Shown: positions 1-7,325 of the stretch, in pieces
Layout: each line of letters starts with the position of its first letter
How positions within the stretch are numbered: position 1 is the stretch's first letter
Assembly (NCBI GenBank): GCA_052400625.1
Contig: JBQTGH010000022.1
Length of the DNA stretch: 33,010 nt
From: Thermophagus sp052400625
GTDB lineage: Bacteria > Bacteroidota > Bacteroidia > Bacteroidales > Marinilabiliaceae
Reading direction: 5' to 3' (one strand)
Translations under genes and position numbers: made by a program
The notes under the pieces: generated by a model
What the model saw: only the letters and a program-made list of their open reading frames with translations
The model's database searches: none
Told to the model about the DNA's origin: nothing

Positions 1-199
1 ATATAACACACGATTTAAAAGATACTCTGGAAAACCTGTGGCATTTTCAGCTTACAAACCTTAACTAAACGACATTGATAATTCGGGATAAAAAGGAAAG
101 GGTAAAAACTTATGCCCGGCGAATTTCATTAGTATATAATTATTATAATTCATTGGTCTCATTGAACTCGCATGGCTTAAGTTATACATGTTTTTATTG

Positions 200-218
200 T
201 GACCAATCTTTATGGTCA
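200..218. promoter_or_regulatory. Palindrome upstream of the MFS gene, possible operator
   Basis: A perfect interrupted palindrome, TGACCA-N7-TGGTCA, lies 39 bases before the ATG of the MFS transporter gene. Its size and position suit a dimeric repressor site or a small leader hairpin. No regulator gene is visible next to it, and I see no good -7 box in the 257 bases before the gene, so the role is inferred only. A 6-bp arm is short enough to occur by chance. Confidence 0.25.
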
Positions 219-257
219 TGCTCGTTTCATTCGGCACAATGAATTAAATCTTTTCGG

Positions 258-1427
258 ATGACACACAAAGACAAAAGTACCGGATTCAAAACTTTAGATG
301 TTTTTCTGATTTCGTTGACCCATCACATCCATGACGTTTACACCTCCTTTTTAGCGCCCATACAGGTATTAATTCTGGAGAAACTGTCGATCAACTATAC
401 GCTTTTTGGTTTATTATCAGTTATTCAGCGTTTACCAACGCTTTTAAATCCGTTGGTCGGGATATTAGCCGATAAGGTACGAATCCGCTACCTGATGATA
501 GTGGCGCCATCGCTGACGGCCGTATCGATGAGTCTGATCGGGTTGGCACCCTCCTATTCCTTTCTGGTCATTCTGATGCTGGTATCGGGCATCAGCTCAA
601 CCATGTTTCACGTTCCCACACCGGTAATGATCAGACTTATTGCCGGCAACCGTACCGGACGGGGCATGAGCTTTTATATGGTAGGGGGAGAACTGGCCCG
701 CACACTGGGACCTATTGTGATATTGGGAGCCATCGATTTGTGGGGACTGGAAGGCACCTTTCGGCTCATACCGGCCGGGATCCTGGCATCGCTCATCCTG
801 TTTTTCCGCTTTCGACATGTCGACCTCAGGAAAAGAATCCCCCATGACGGGGCACAACACAATGGTTATACAGCCACATTGAAGAAATATCTCCCGGTAC
901 TCTTAATCATTGGAAGCATCACCCTCAGTCGGGGGGTCATGAAAAGCTGCCTCACCTATTATTTGCCGGGATATCTGGAAAGCACCGGTTCCTCACGATG
1001 GATGGCCGGCATCTCTCTATCCGTAATATTTTTATCGGGAACAGCCGGAACCCTTTTATCGGGTACCATTTCCGATTTCATTGGCCGACGCAATACGCTT
1101 TTGATCGTATCCATCGTTTCTCCGCTATTGATGGGCCTTTTTATCCTGGCCAAAGGCTCGTTCACACTCCCCCTGCTTATCGTGATGGGCTTCTTCCTGC
1201 TGGCTCCGACACCGGTATTCCTGGCCATCATCAACAGCCTGAAAACCGATCATCTGCCTTTTGTGAACGGCCTTTACATGACCAGTAATTTTCTTTTCAA
1301 TTCCATCACCACCCTTGCCACGGGGTATGGGTTCGACCATTTCGGGCATCAAACCACATTTATTTTTGCTGCTTTTGCTGCACTAATGGCCATCCCCGCA
1401 GCTTTAAATATCAACAAAATCCATTAA
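258..1427 (+). CDS. MFS transporter, fosmidomycin-resistance (Fsr)-like
   Basis: A 389-residue inner-membrane protein with about 12 hydrophobic segments and the usual major-facilitator layout of two six-helix halves around a central polar stretch (about residues 188-210). The first-half motif after helix 2 reads GILADKVRIRYL (about residues 68-79), close to the MFS motif A. The opening HHIHDVYTSFLAPI and the later FHVPTPVMIR / GGELARTLGPI segments resemble the Fsr family of drug exporters, where HLxND and FHPE occupy the same places. The substrate is unknown; Fsr-type proteins export small toxic compounds, so an efflux role is inferred. The ATG at 258 gives a normal N-terminus. The gene is convergent with nadC and their stop codons overlap by 4 bases, leaving no room for a terminator between them. 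Confidence 0.85.
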   Translation: MTHKDKSTGFKTLDVFLISLTHHIHDVYTSFLAPIQVLILEKLSINYTLFGLLSVIQRLPTLLNPLVGILADKVRIRYLMIVAPSLTAVSMSLIGLAPSYSFLVILMLVSGISSTMFHVPTPVMIRLIAGNRTGRGMSFYMVGGELARTLGPIVILGAIDLWGLEGTFRLIPAGILASLILFFRFRHVDLRKRIPHDGAQHNGYTATLKKYLPVLLIIGSITLSRGVMKSCLTYYLPGYLESTGSSRWMAGISLSVIFLSGTAGTLLSGTISDFIGRRNTLLIVSIVSPLLMGLFILAKGSFTLPLLIVMGFFLLAPTPVFLAIINSLKTDHLPFVNGLYMTSNFLFNSITTLATGYGFDHFGHQTTFIFAAFAALMAIPAALNINKIH

Positions 1428-2266
1428 ATGGCCTTGAGACTCATATCCAGACTTCGTATATGGTGCGTCAACGCCCCTACGGATATGTAATCCACCCCGC
1501 ATTCGGCATAGCTTCGGATGGTCTCTTTGGTGATGCCACCGGATGATTCGGTCTCATACTTGCCATCGATCAGCTTCACCGCTTCACGAGTGGTTTGGGG
1601 ATCGAAATTATCGAGCATGATACGGTCAACCCCTCCTACCGCCAGCACCTGACGCAACTCTTCCATATTTCGGACCTCAATTTCAATCTTCAAATCCTTA
1701 CCCACCGTCTTCAGGTATTGATGAGTGGTTTTAATGGCCTTTTCAATTCCTCCGGCAAAGTCCACATGATTATCTTTAAGCATAACCATATCGAAAAGCC
1801 CCATCCGGTGGTTTTCGCCTCCGCCAATCTTCACGGCTTCTTTTTCAAGCATGCGCATCCCCGGCGTGGTTTTGCGTGTATCCAGGATTTTGGTATTCGT
1901 GCCCTCCAAAAGTTTAACATACTCACGCGTTTGCGTTGCTATGCCACTCATTCGCTGCATAATGTTTAGCACCAACCTCTCCCCTTTCAAAAGAGTCAGT
2001 ACTTTGCCCTTGACAGTAAAGGCCACATCCCCGGGTTTAACCAGCGTTCCATCACCAAGAATAGGATGAATCTCTATATCGGACTGCAGATGCCGAAACA
2101 CGTCAAAAGCGACCTCTACACCCGCAAGTACACCGGCCTCCTTTACCAATAGTTGTACCTTCCCTTCCGCTTCGGACGGGATACATGCCTGTGAAGAATG
2201 ATCCCCGTCGCCTACGTCCTCTTTTAATGCATTGATGATAAATGATTTCAAATATTCGTCGTTCAT
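1424..2266 (-). CDS. nadC: Nicotinate-nucleotide pyrophosphorylase (quinolinate phosphoribosyltransferase)
   Basis: This cytoplasmic enzyme of NAD synthesis makes nicotinate mononucleotide from quinolinate and PRPP, releasing CO2 and pyrophosphate. With the ATG at 2266 the protein has 280 residues, normal for the family. Visible signatures are TRKTTPG (about residues 130-136), GGGENHRMGL (148-157) and the following KDNH, then EIEVRN, DRIMLDNF, ESSGGI and the closing YISVGALTHH. The open frame runs 27 codons further to a TTG at 2347, but that extension is translated from AT-rich TTAG-type repeat sequence and is not family-like, so I reject it. The gene lies downstream of a DUF4783 gene on the same strand, separated by 360 bases that are largely repeat; whether they are co-transcribed is unclear. 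No nadA or nadB is in the window. Confidence 0.95.
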   Translation of the reverse strand: MNDEYLKSFIINALKEDVGDGDHSSQACIPSEAEGKVQLLVKEAGVLAGVEVAFDVFRHLQSDIEIHPILGDGTLVKPGDVAFTVKGKVLTLLKGERLVLNIMQRMSGIATQTREYVKLLEGTNTKILDTRKTTPGMRMLEKEAVKIGGGENHRMGLFDMVMLKDNHVDFAGGIEKAIKTTHQYLKTVGKDLKIEIEVRNMEELRQVLAVGGVDRIMLDNFDPQTTREAVKLIDGKYETESSGGITKETIRSYAECGVDYISVGALTHHIRSLDMSLKAI

Positions 2267-2517
2267 TCGTAAGTGTTTAATTCTTAGTTTTTTGTATTTA
2301 GTGTTTAGTTCCTTTAGTTTTTCAACCCCATCAATCAATCCCCTCAATCTATTAACCTAATAATCTATACTTCCCCCCTTCTACCCTTTCCCATTCCTTC
2401 CTGTACATCAGAATTAAATTTTAAGATATAAGAGGAACAACTGCCTATCTTCTCCATGCTCTATTCCCCATGCCTTTATACCAGCATATCAATCCCCTCA
2501 ATCAAATAGCCAATCAA
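2267..2517. other. Non-coding part of the nadC upstream gap, low complexity
   Basis: Together with the octamer array that follows, this makes a 360-base gap between the DUF4783 gene and nadC. Near nadC it holds TTAG-rich degenerate repeats (for instance 2297-2309), then pyrimidine-rich sequence with CAATC and CCCC runs leading into the array. I found no convincing -7/-33 promoter pair for nadC and no open frame worth calling. Confidence 0.5.
2297..2309. repeat. TTAG-type degenerate repeat, copy near nadC
   Basis: The 13-mer TTTAGTGTTTAGT sits just upstream of the nadC ATG in a stretch rich in TTAG words. The core TTAGTGTTTAGT recurs at 3295-3306. It is the source of the spurious N-terminal extension of the nadC open frame. 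Confidence 0.5.
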
Positions 2518-2626
2518 CCTATCAACCTATCAACCTATCGGCCTATCGGCCTATCAACCTATTGACCTATTGACCTATTGACCTATCAACCTATTGGCCT
2601 ATTGACCTACCAGCCTACCAGCCTAA
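2518..2626. repeat. 8-bp tandem repeat array, CCTAYYRR, 13 units
   Basis: Thirteen head-to-tail octamers run from 2518 to 2621 in perfect 8-bp register, followed by a partial unit CCTAA that touches the stop codon of the DUF4783 gene at 2627. The first half of each unit is always CCTA. The second half varies among TCAA, TCGG, TTGA, TTGG and CCAG, that is YYRR apart from the last two units. The variants are interspersed (AA AA GG GG AA GA GA GA AA GG GA AG AG by final dinucleotide). A second array of the same octamer in the same orientation is at 32518-32581. The array is in the gap upstream of nadC. Function is unknown; replication slippage explains length changes but not the maintained CCTA core. 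Confidence 0.9.
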
Positions 2627-3037
2627 CTACTCTTGTTTCTCAATCCTAATCTGGTGGATCAGAGAACGGTTATCGCCCGATTTTTTCACCAGGAAATAGA
2701 TTCGGAAATGCTCATTGACACATTTATACTCCCCAATGGCAAAAGTGGCACTTTGGCGAGATCCATAGTGAAGAACATGAAATGAAGCCACTTTATGGTC
2801 AGAAAAAAAATCTTTCAAAATAAAATGGGCTTGCTGACGGCTAAAAATTCCGGTCTTACCCGGAAGTACCAACTCTATCTTGTCATTTAAAAAGGAAGTA
2901 AGCGCATTGGCATCCCCTTTTTTTACGGCCTCTACCACTTTAGGGGGCAAAGGAGCTTTCCCGGCAGTCTGGGCATCTAAAAACCCAATGGCCAGAAAAA
3001 AAACCAAAAATGGCAGAAGTTGTCTGATCTTTTTCAT
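2627..3037 (-). CDS. DUF4783 family secreted protein
   Basis: A 136-residue protein of the Bacteroidota-specific DUF4783 family, predicted to have an NTF2-like fold; no biochemical function is known. Residues 1-22 form a signal peptide (MKKIRQ, a hydrophobic core, then LDAQ), so it is probably periplasmic. Family hallmarks are the early LPPKVVEAVKKGDA helix, LTSFLNDKIEL, GIFSRQQAHFILKDFF, FHVLHYG, FAIGEY, FRIYFLVKK and the C-terminal IHQIRIEK. The longer open frame begins at a TTG (3049); the ATG at 3037 gives a clean signal peptide and is preferred. A well-formed promoter lies upstream at 3206-3238. My recollection is that this family often neighbours nadC in Bacteroidota, as here, but that should be verified. 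Confidence 0.85.
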   Translation of the reverse strand: MKKIRQLLPFLVFFLAIGFLDAQTAGKAPLPPKVVEAVKKGDANALTSFLNDKIELVLPGKTGIFSRQQAHFILKDFFSDHKVASFHVLHYGSRQSATFAIGEYKCVNEHFRIYFLVKKSGDNRSLIHQIRIEKQE

Positions 3038-3205
3038 ATCTAATTTCAAATTGTGTTGTCAATGATATCCCACAACCGGCATCATCCAATTCATTTTTTA
3101 CTTCAATACTATTGGCATCTCACCTACGCAAACCGCCAAATGACAACCACTAACCATCAATATGATGAGTGGTCGAAAACATGCCAAATAACCGAAAATG
3201 TAATA

Positions 3206-3238
3206 CAAAAGTAAAAGATTGCAAAAACTAAACCACAA
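3206..3238 (-). promoter_or_regulatory. Bacteroidota-type promoter for the DUF4783 gene (and perhaps nadC)
   Basis: Read on the minus strand, TTTG (complement of 3235-3238) is followed after 21 bases by TACTTTTG (complement of 3206-3213). This matches the Bacteroidota -33 TTTG / -7 TAnnTTTG pattern with normal spacing. Transcription would begin near 3200, giving a 5' leader of roughly 160 bases before the ATG at 3037. Confidence 0.65.
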
Positions 3239-3292
3239 AAGAGGTATAGTTTTTTGAATAAATGGTGTTATCGCCCTGAAGAAGTAATTCGT

Positions 3293-3335
3293 GGTTAGTG
3301 TTTAGTAAGTAGTCACTGATGGTTAGTAGATAGAT
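3293..3335. repeat. TTAG-type degenerate repeat, second copy
   Basis: The stretch is built from loosely repeated GTTAGTG, TTTAGTA, GTTAGTAGATAG words. It shares the 12-mer TTAGTGTTTAGT (3295-3306) with the sequence just upstream of nadC (2298-2309). It lies between the two divergent promoters. Confidence 0.45.
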
Positions 3336-3370
3336 TGTGTTATGTATGAGCCAAATTCCATTACTCTTGT

Positions 3371-3378
3371 TATCTTTG
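3371..3378 (+). promoter_or_regulatory. -7 box (TATCTTTG) of the ABC permease gene
   Basis: TATCTTTG matches the Bacteroidota -7 consensus TAnnTTTG and is followed by CA, a common start context. No TTTG is found at the expected distance upstream, so the -33 element is weak or absent. The 5' leader would be about 90 bases and ends in an A-rich run shortly before the ATG at 3474, in place of a Shine-Dalgarno. Confidence 0.55.
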
Positions 3379-3473
3379 CATCGACGATAAAGGCTGCCTA
3401 ACCGGCATCTCCAACGGGTAAATACCGATACAAATAACCGGAACGTCACCACCCAAAAAAAACTAGACATATC

Positions 3474-4718
3474 ATGAAGCTGGAACTCTTCATATCCAAC
3501 AAAATACGCACCGGAGGAATCTCCGGAAAACGACTGGCCCGACCGGTCATCCGGGTCTCCATTGCCGGTATTATTCTGGGCATGGTGGTGATGATTATCT
3601 CTATTGCAACCGGTATGGGCTTCCAAAAAGAGATCCGAGAAAAAATCATCGGATTCGGGAGCCACATCCAGGTGGTGAGCTATGATTTCAACCTTAGCTT
3701 CGAAACCAATCCCATTAAACAGGATTCTGCCCTGGAACAGCAATTGAAGGAAGTCCCGGGCGTGCTGCATCTCCAACGATTTGCCACAAAACCGGGCATC
3801 CTGAAAACAAAAGATCAAATGCAGGGAATGATATTGAGGGGAGTAGGTCCGGAATTCGACTGGTCATTCTTCCGCACCATTCTTAAAGAAGGCAAGGTGC
3901 TGACGCTAAAGGGAGATAAAACATCGCCGGGAATCCTTATCTCCGACGAGGTGGCCCGTATGCTACATCTTAAAGTGGGCGATAAGGCGCCAATGTATTT
4001 CTTCGAAAATCAAATTAGGGCCAGAAATTTTAAAGTGGAAGGCATCTTCGACAGCAACCTGCCGGATCTGGATAAAACGTTCATCATCTGCGACATCCGT
4101 CAGGTACAAAGACTTAACAACTGGAAGTATAATCAAATTTCGGGCTACGAGTTACTTACCGGCAACTTCGAAAACATCATGGAAACGGGAGCATTGGTGG
4201 CGGATGTGGCCTCTGCCTATATTTCTCCCAACGGCGACATGCTACGTACGCGATCCATCCTGCAAACGCAACCGCAAATATTCGGATGGCTCGACCTCCT
4301 CGACATGAACATCACCGTCATCATTGGTCTGATCATCCTCGTGGCAGGCTTTAACATGATTACAGGTCTGCTCATCCTCATCCTCGAACGTACCAACATG
4401 ATCGGAATCCTGAAAGCGATGGGTATGGCCGACTGGCCCTTGCGAAAAGTCTTTCTCATCCTCGCCTCACAAATTGCGCTTAAGGGCCTCTTCTGGGGGA
4501 ACCTGATTGGTCTTATCCTCTGCTGGGCTCAGAAACAGTTTGAACTCTTCAAACTAAACCCGGAAAACTATTTCCTCGAAACCGTGCCCATACACCTCAC
4601 CTGGACATCCGTCCTTCTCCTCAACGCCGGCGCCATCATCGCCATCTTCCTCATGATGATCGGCCCATCCTACCTGGCCGCAAGAATATCACCGGTCAAG
4701 GCGATTAGGTTTGAGTGA
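3474..4718 (+). CDS. LolC/LolE-like ABC transporter permease (FtsX/MacB type)
   Basis: A 414-residue inner-membrane permease of the FtsX/MacB superfamily. It has one membrane segment at about residues 25-48, a large periplasmic domain (about 50-275) and three C-terminal segments (about 278-304, 326-351 and 380-400), the layout of LolC/LolE. The first segment region GFQKEIREKIIGFGSHIQV and the last-domain ILERTNMIGILKAMGM are typical of this group. In LolCDE such permeases work with an ATPase to release lipoproteins from the inner membrane; a lipoprotein-related role is inferred. No ATP-binding subunit or second permease is beside it, so the partner must be elsewhere. It is convergent with the GT26 gene, with only 7 bases between stop codons. 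Confidence 0.85.
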   Translation: MKLELFISNKIRTGGISGKRLARPVIRVSIAGIILGMVVMIISIATGMGFQKEIREKIIGFGSHIQVVSYDFNLSFETNPIKQDSALEQQLKEVPGVLHLQRFATKPGILKTKDQMQGMILRGVGPEFDWSFFRTILKEGKVLTLKGDKTSPGILISDEVARMLHLKVGDKAPMYFFENQIRARNFKVEGIFDSNLPDLDKTFIICDIRQVQRLNNWKYNQISGYELLTGNFENIMETGALVADVASAYISPNGDMLRTRSILQTQPQIFGWLDLLDMNITVIIGLIILVAGFNMITGLLILILERTNMIGILKAMGMADWPLRKVFLILASQIALKGLFWGNLIGLILCWAQKQFELFKLNPENYFLETVPIHLTWTSVLLLNAGAIIAIFLMMIGPSYLAARISPVKAIRFE

Positions 4719-4725
4719 GGGGGGA

Positions 4726-5472
4726 TTACTTTTGGCCGCGACCGCTCTTAAATTTCTCTTTTAAAACCAACCAAATAAACTTGGAATTACCTATTAAATA
4801 ACGTTTCCACATGCGACGGGGTTCTTGAATAAACCTATAGAACCACTCCATACCAATTTTTTGCATCCACAGAGGTGCTCGCTTCGTTATACCTGCAACA
4901 ACATCAAAACTACCACCAACCCCCATAACAAATGGGACATTCATAATATCCTTATATTTATTTACAAAAACCTCCTTTTTAGGAGAACTAATTGCAACAA
5001 AAAGCATATGCGCCCCACTATTGGCAATTTGTTTTACAACCTCTTCCTCCTCTTCTTCATTAAAATAGCCATTCCTATATCCGGCTATAATTTTTTCAGA
5101 ATACTTTTCTTTGAAAACTTCCACCACTTTTTTGACTACTTCTTCCTTCGCGCCCAAAAAAAAGCATTTGTAACCTTCCTCATGAGCCATCTCTACAAGT
5201 TTCAGCATTAAATCAATTCCTGCTACCCGCTCCGGCAAAGCCTTACCCAGAAAACGACTCGCCCAAACAACTGCCATCCCATCAGCATTAATTATGTCTG
5301 CTTCTAAAACAGACTTTCTCAAGGCTTCATCTTTCTGCATGGCTACAATCTTGCCTGCATTAACGACTACGTGTTGGGTGAAATGATTTTTATCTATGCA
5401 ATTTTTTATTAATTTAATTGTTTCTTTTAATGTCAAACTTTCAATTGGGATGGATAAAATTTTCACTTTCAA
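4726..5472 (-). CDS. GT26 glycosyltransferase, WecG/TagA/CpsF family
   Basis: The last gene of the polysaccharide locus encodes a 248-residue membrane-associated enzyme. It transfers an N-acetylmannosamine-type sugar from UDP to a lipid-diphosphate-linked first sugar. Family motifs are NADGMAVVW (about residues 62-70, with the Asp that acts as catalytic base in TagA), PERVAGIDLM (80-89), FFLGAKEEV, GYRNGYF, GVGGSFDVVAG and the basic C-terminal EPRRMWKRYL that binds the membrane. With wecB and wecC in the same locus, the likely donor is UDP-ManNAcA or UDP-ManNAc; I cannot tell which. No ATG is available: the frame opens at TTG (5472) with a GTG two codons in (5466), and either could be the start. 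It is 8 bases downstream of the AsnB-like gene. Confidence 0.88.
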   Translation of the reverse strand: MKVKILSIPIESLTLKETIKLIKNCIDKNHFTQHVVVNAGKIVAMQKDEALRKSVLEADIINADGMAVVWASRFLGKALPERVAGIDLMLKLVEMAHEEGYKCFFLGAKEEVVKKVVEVFKEKYSEKIIAGYRNGYFNEEEEEEVVKQIANSGAHMLFVAISSPKKEVFVNKYKDIMNVPFVMGVGGSFDVVAGITKRAPLWMQKIGMEWFYRFIQEPRRMWKRYLIGNSKFIWLVLKEKFKSGRGQK

Positions 5473-5480
5473 AACAATTT

Positions 5481-7319
5481 CTAATTAAAATTTTCTTCAA
5501 ACCAAAAATTGAGACTTAAAAGCAAAAATAATTGCTTTTCCATATTTTCTCCATTTAAATGACGAGAAATTATCTTCTCAATTTCCAATTGATTAAAATA
5601 TTTACCAAACAAAGTACCAGGTTGCAATAATATTTCTTCTATTTTCCATATATTACTTTTAAACCATTCTTTAGTGGGAGATTTAAAACCTTTCTTTTGA
5701 CGATTAATTATCTCTGGTGGTAATAAAGTCTTTGCAAACTCTTTATGAATTATTTTACCACCTTTAAGATTAATTTTGTATTGAATTGGCAACGATTCAA
5801 CAAACTTAATTAACTCTAGATCAAGGAATGGCACTCTATTTTCTAAAGAAAAATTCATGGTTATTTTGTCAGAATACATAAGCAAATCATCCGCTAAATT
5901 TGCTCTGGCATCGATTTTCATCATCCTTTCGGTACTACTTTCCAAATATTTGCATTTAAAGTTATTATACAAATACAGGAATAAATCATGGGCTCTCTTT
6001 TCCCTTTTGCCAATCAATCTAAAAATTTCTTCATCAGAAAAAATGGAATACATCTTAATAAAACGTCGAATATCATTTGATTCCGAAAGGCTATTTATGC
6101 CCCGTAAAAAAATTTCTTTACGCTTGAAAGGCATCCATTTTAAAATATTAATCCCCGCTTTCAATAAGTAATTAGGAGTATGTTCACGAAGTAATTCACC
6201 TTTATAGCGAAAATATCCCCCCAATGGTTCATCGGCTCCTTGCCCAGAAAGAACAACTTTTACATATTTTGAAGCTAACTGAGATAGATATAACATAGGC
6301 ACAACTGATGTAGTTGCAATTGGTTCTTCTACAATTAAATTGCATTTTTTTAAAGTTTTTATAAAGTCATCAAAACTTATCTTGACATAATGATGTTCAA
6401 GATCTAAAATTTCAGCAGTTTTTTGAGCTTCTTCTATTTCATCACTATCATAATGTCCTTCAAAACCCACAGTGAAAGCCTTCATTTTATAATTAACCCT
6501 ATTTCTTGCTAGGGCAGCAACCAATGCTGAATCAATTCCTCCGCTTAACAACACCCCAATTTCAACGTCCGACATTAATTGCCTATCCACTGCATTTGTT
6601 ATATATTTACCATATTCAGTTACCGCTTTTTTGAAATCTCCTCTAAAAGATAATTTCTCATAATTGCCGAATTTTCCAAAATCATACTTTAAATTATAGT
6701 CGGAAAAATCTATTTCTATGTAGTGGGAAGGCTGAACCTTGTTAATATCTGAAAAAAGTGTATAAGGAGATAAATTATACCTTAACATTAGAAGAGTCGC
6801 TAAGTTTTCATCATCTAATTTCATAGATGAATTTCTTTTAATTCCCCTTATCTCAGAAGAGAAAATAATTGTATTCTTGGTTTTATGATAATATAAAGGT
6901 TTTACTCCATGAGGATCTCGCGCAATAAGTGCTTTTCTATTCTTTAAATCAAATATGGCTAAAGCAAAAATCCCATTCAAATCTTTTAATCCATCTTTCC
7001 AGTTTTTCTTTAAATAATAAAGAATCGTTTCAGTATCTGAATGTCCCCTGAAACTAACACCACTAAGTTTACTACGTAATTTTTTATGATTATATATTTC
7101 GCCATTAAAAATAACAACATAATTTCCACAATCAGAAATCATTGGCTGATGCCCTGCTTCAGATAAGTCTACTATGGAAAGTCTTCTATGTCCTAAATAA
7201 ATTTCACTCTTATCAACACTAAACTTTTCCAAACCGAAGGAATCAGGACCTCTATGAAATAGTATATCTAGGTCCTTCTTCCCCAAAGGGATATTTATAC
7301 TTCCCAATATTCCACACAT
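5481..7319 (-). CDS. asnB: AsnB-type glutamine amidotransferase / asparagine synthetase
   Basis: A 612-residue two-domain cytoplasmic enzyme. The N-terminal class II glutaminase has Cys2 (MCGILG), RGPDS (23-27), HRRLSIVDLS (44-53), NGEIYN (72-77) and GHSDTE (92-97). The C-terminal ATP-binding synthetase domain has the PP-loop SGGIDS (259-264) and SGQGADEP (358-365). All key residues are present. It could make asparagine. However, its place inside a uronic-acid polysaccharide operon (6 bases after a pyruvyltransferase-like gene, 8 bases before the GT26 gene) suggests the WbpS-like role instead, amidating a sugar carboxylate such as that of ManNAcA. The family cannot be split by eye, so the sugar-amidation role is an inference. 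Codon use is AT-rich like its neighbours upstream. Confidence 0.88.
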   Translation of the reverse strand: MCGILGSINIPLGKKDLDILFHRGPDSFGLEKFSVDKSEIYLGHRRLSIVDLSEAGHQPMISDCGNYVVIFNGEIYNHKKLRSKLSGVSFRGHSDTETILYYLKKNWKDGLKDLNGIFALAIFDLKNRKALIARDPHGVKPLYYHKTKNTIIFSSEIRGIKRNSSMKLDDENLATLLMLRYNLSPYTLFSDINKVQPSHYIEIDFSDYNLKYDFGKFGNYEKLSFRGDFKKAVTEYGKYITNAVDRQLMSDVEIGVLLSGGIDSALVAALARNRVNYKMKAFTVGFEGHYDSDEIEEAQKTAEILDLEHHYVKISFDDFIKTLKKCNLIVEEPIATTSVVPMLYLSQLASKYVKVVLSGQGADEPLGGYFRYKGELLREHTPNYLLKAGINILKWMPFKRKEIFLRGINSLSESNDIRRFIKMYSIFSDEEIFRLIGKREKRAHDLFLYLYNNFKCKYLESSTERMMKIDARANLADDLLMYSDKITMNFSLENRVPFLDLELIKFVESLPIQYKINLKGGKIIHKEFAKTLLPPEIINRQKKGFKSPTKEWFKSNIWKIEEILLQPGTLFGKYFNQLEIEKIISRHLNGENMEKQLFLLLSLNFWFEENFN

Positions 7320-7325
7320 AACAAC

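Larger units (their letters stand above)
3038..3473. other. Divergent intergenic region between the DUF4783 gene and the ABC permease
   Basis: This 436-base region holds two opposed promoter candidates (minus at 3206-3238, plus at 3371-3378) and, between them, TTAG-rich degenerate repeat sequence at about 3293-3335. A long open frame on the minus strand across 3228-3818 is mostly the antisense of the ABC permease gene and has no family-like sequence, so it is not called. Confidence 0.55.

Noticed and set aside
2518..2626. CRISPR array
   Set aside because: The repeat unit is 8 bp with no spacers of 25-40 bp and no cas genes nearby.
3228..3818. Long open frame on the minus strand, 196 codons
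   Set aside because: Most of it is antisense to the ABC permease gene and the protein is His- and Asp-rich without family pattern; it also crosses a promoter region.
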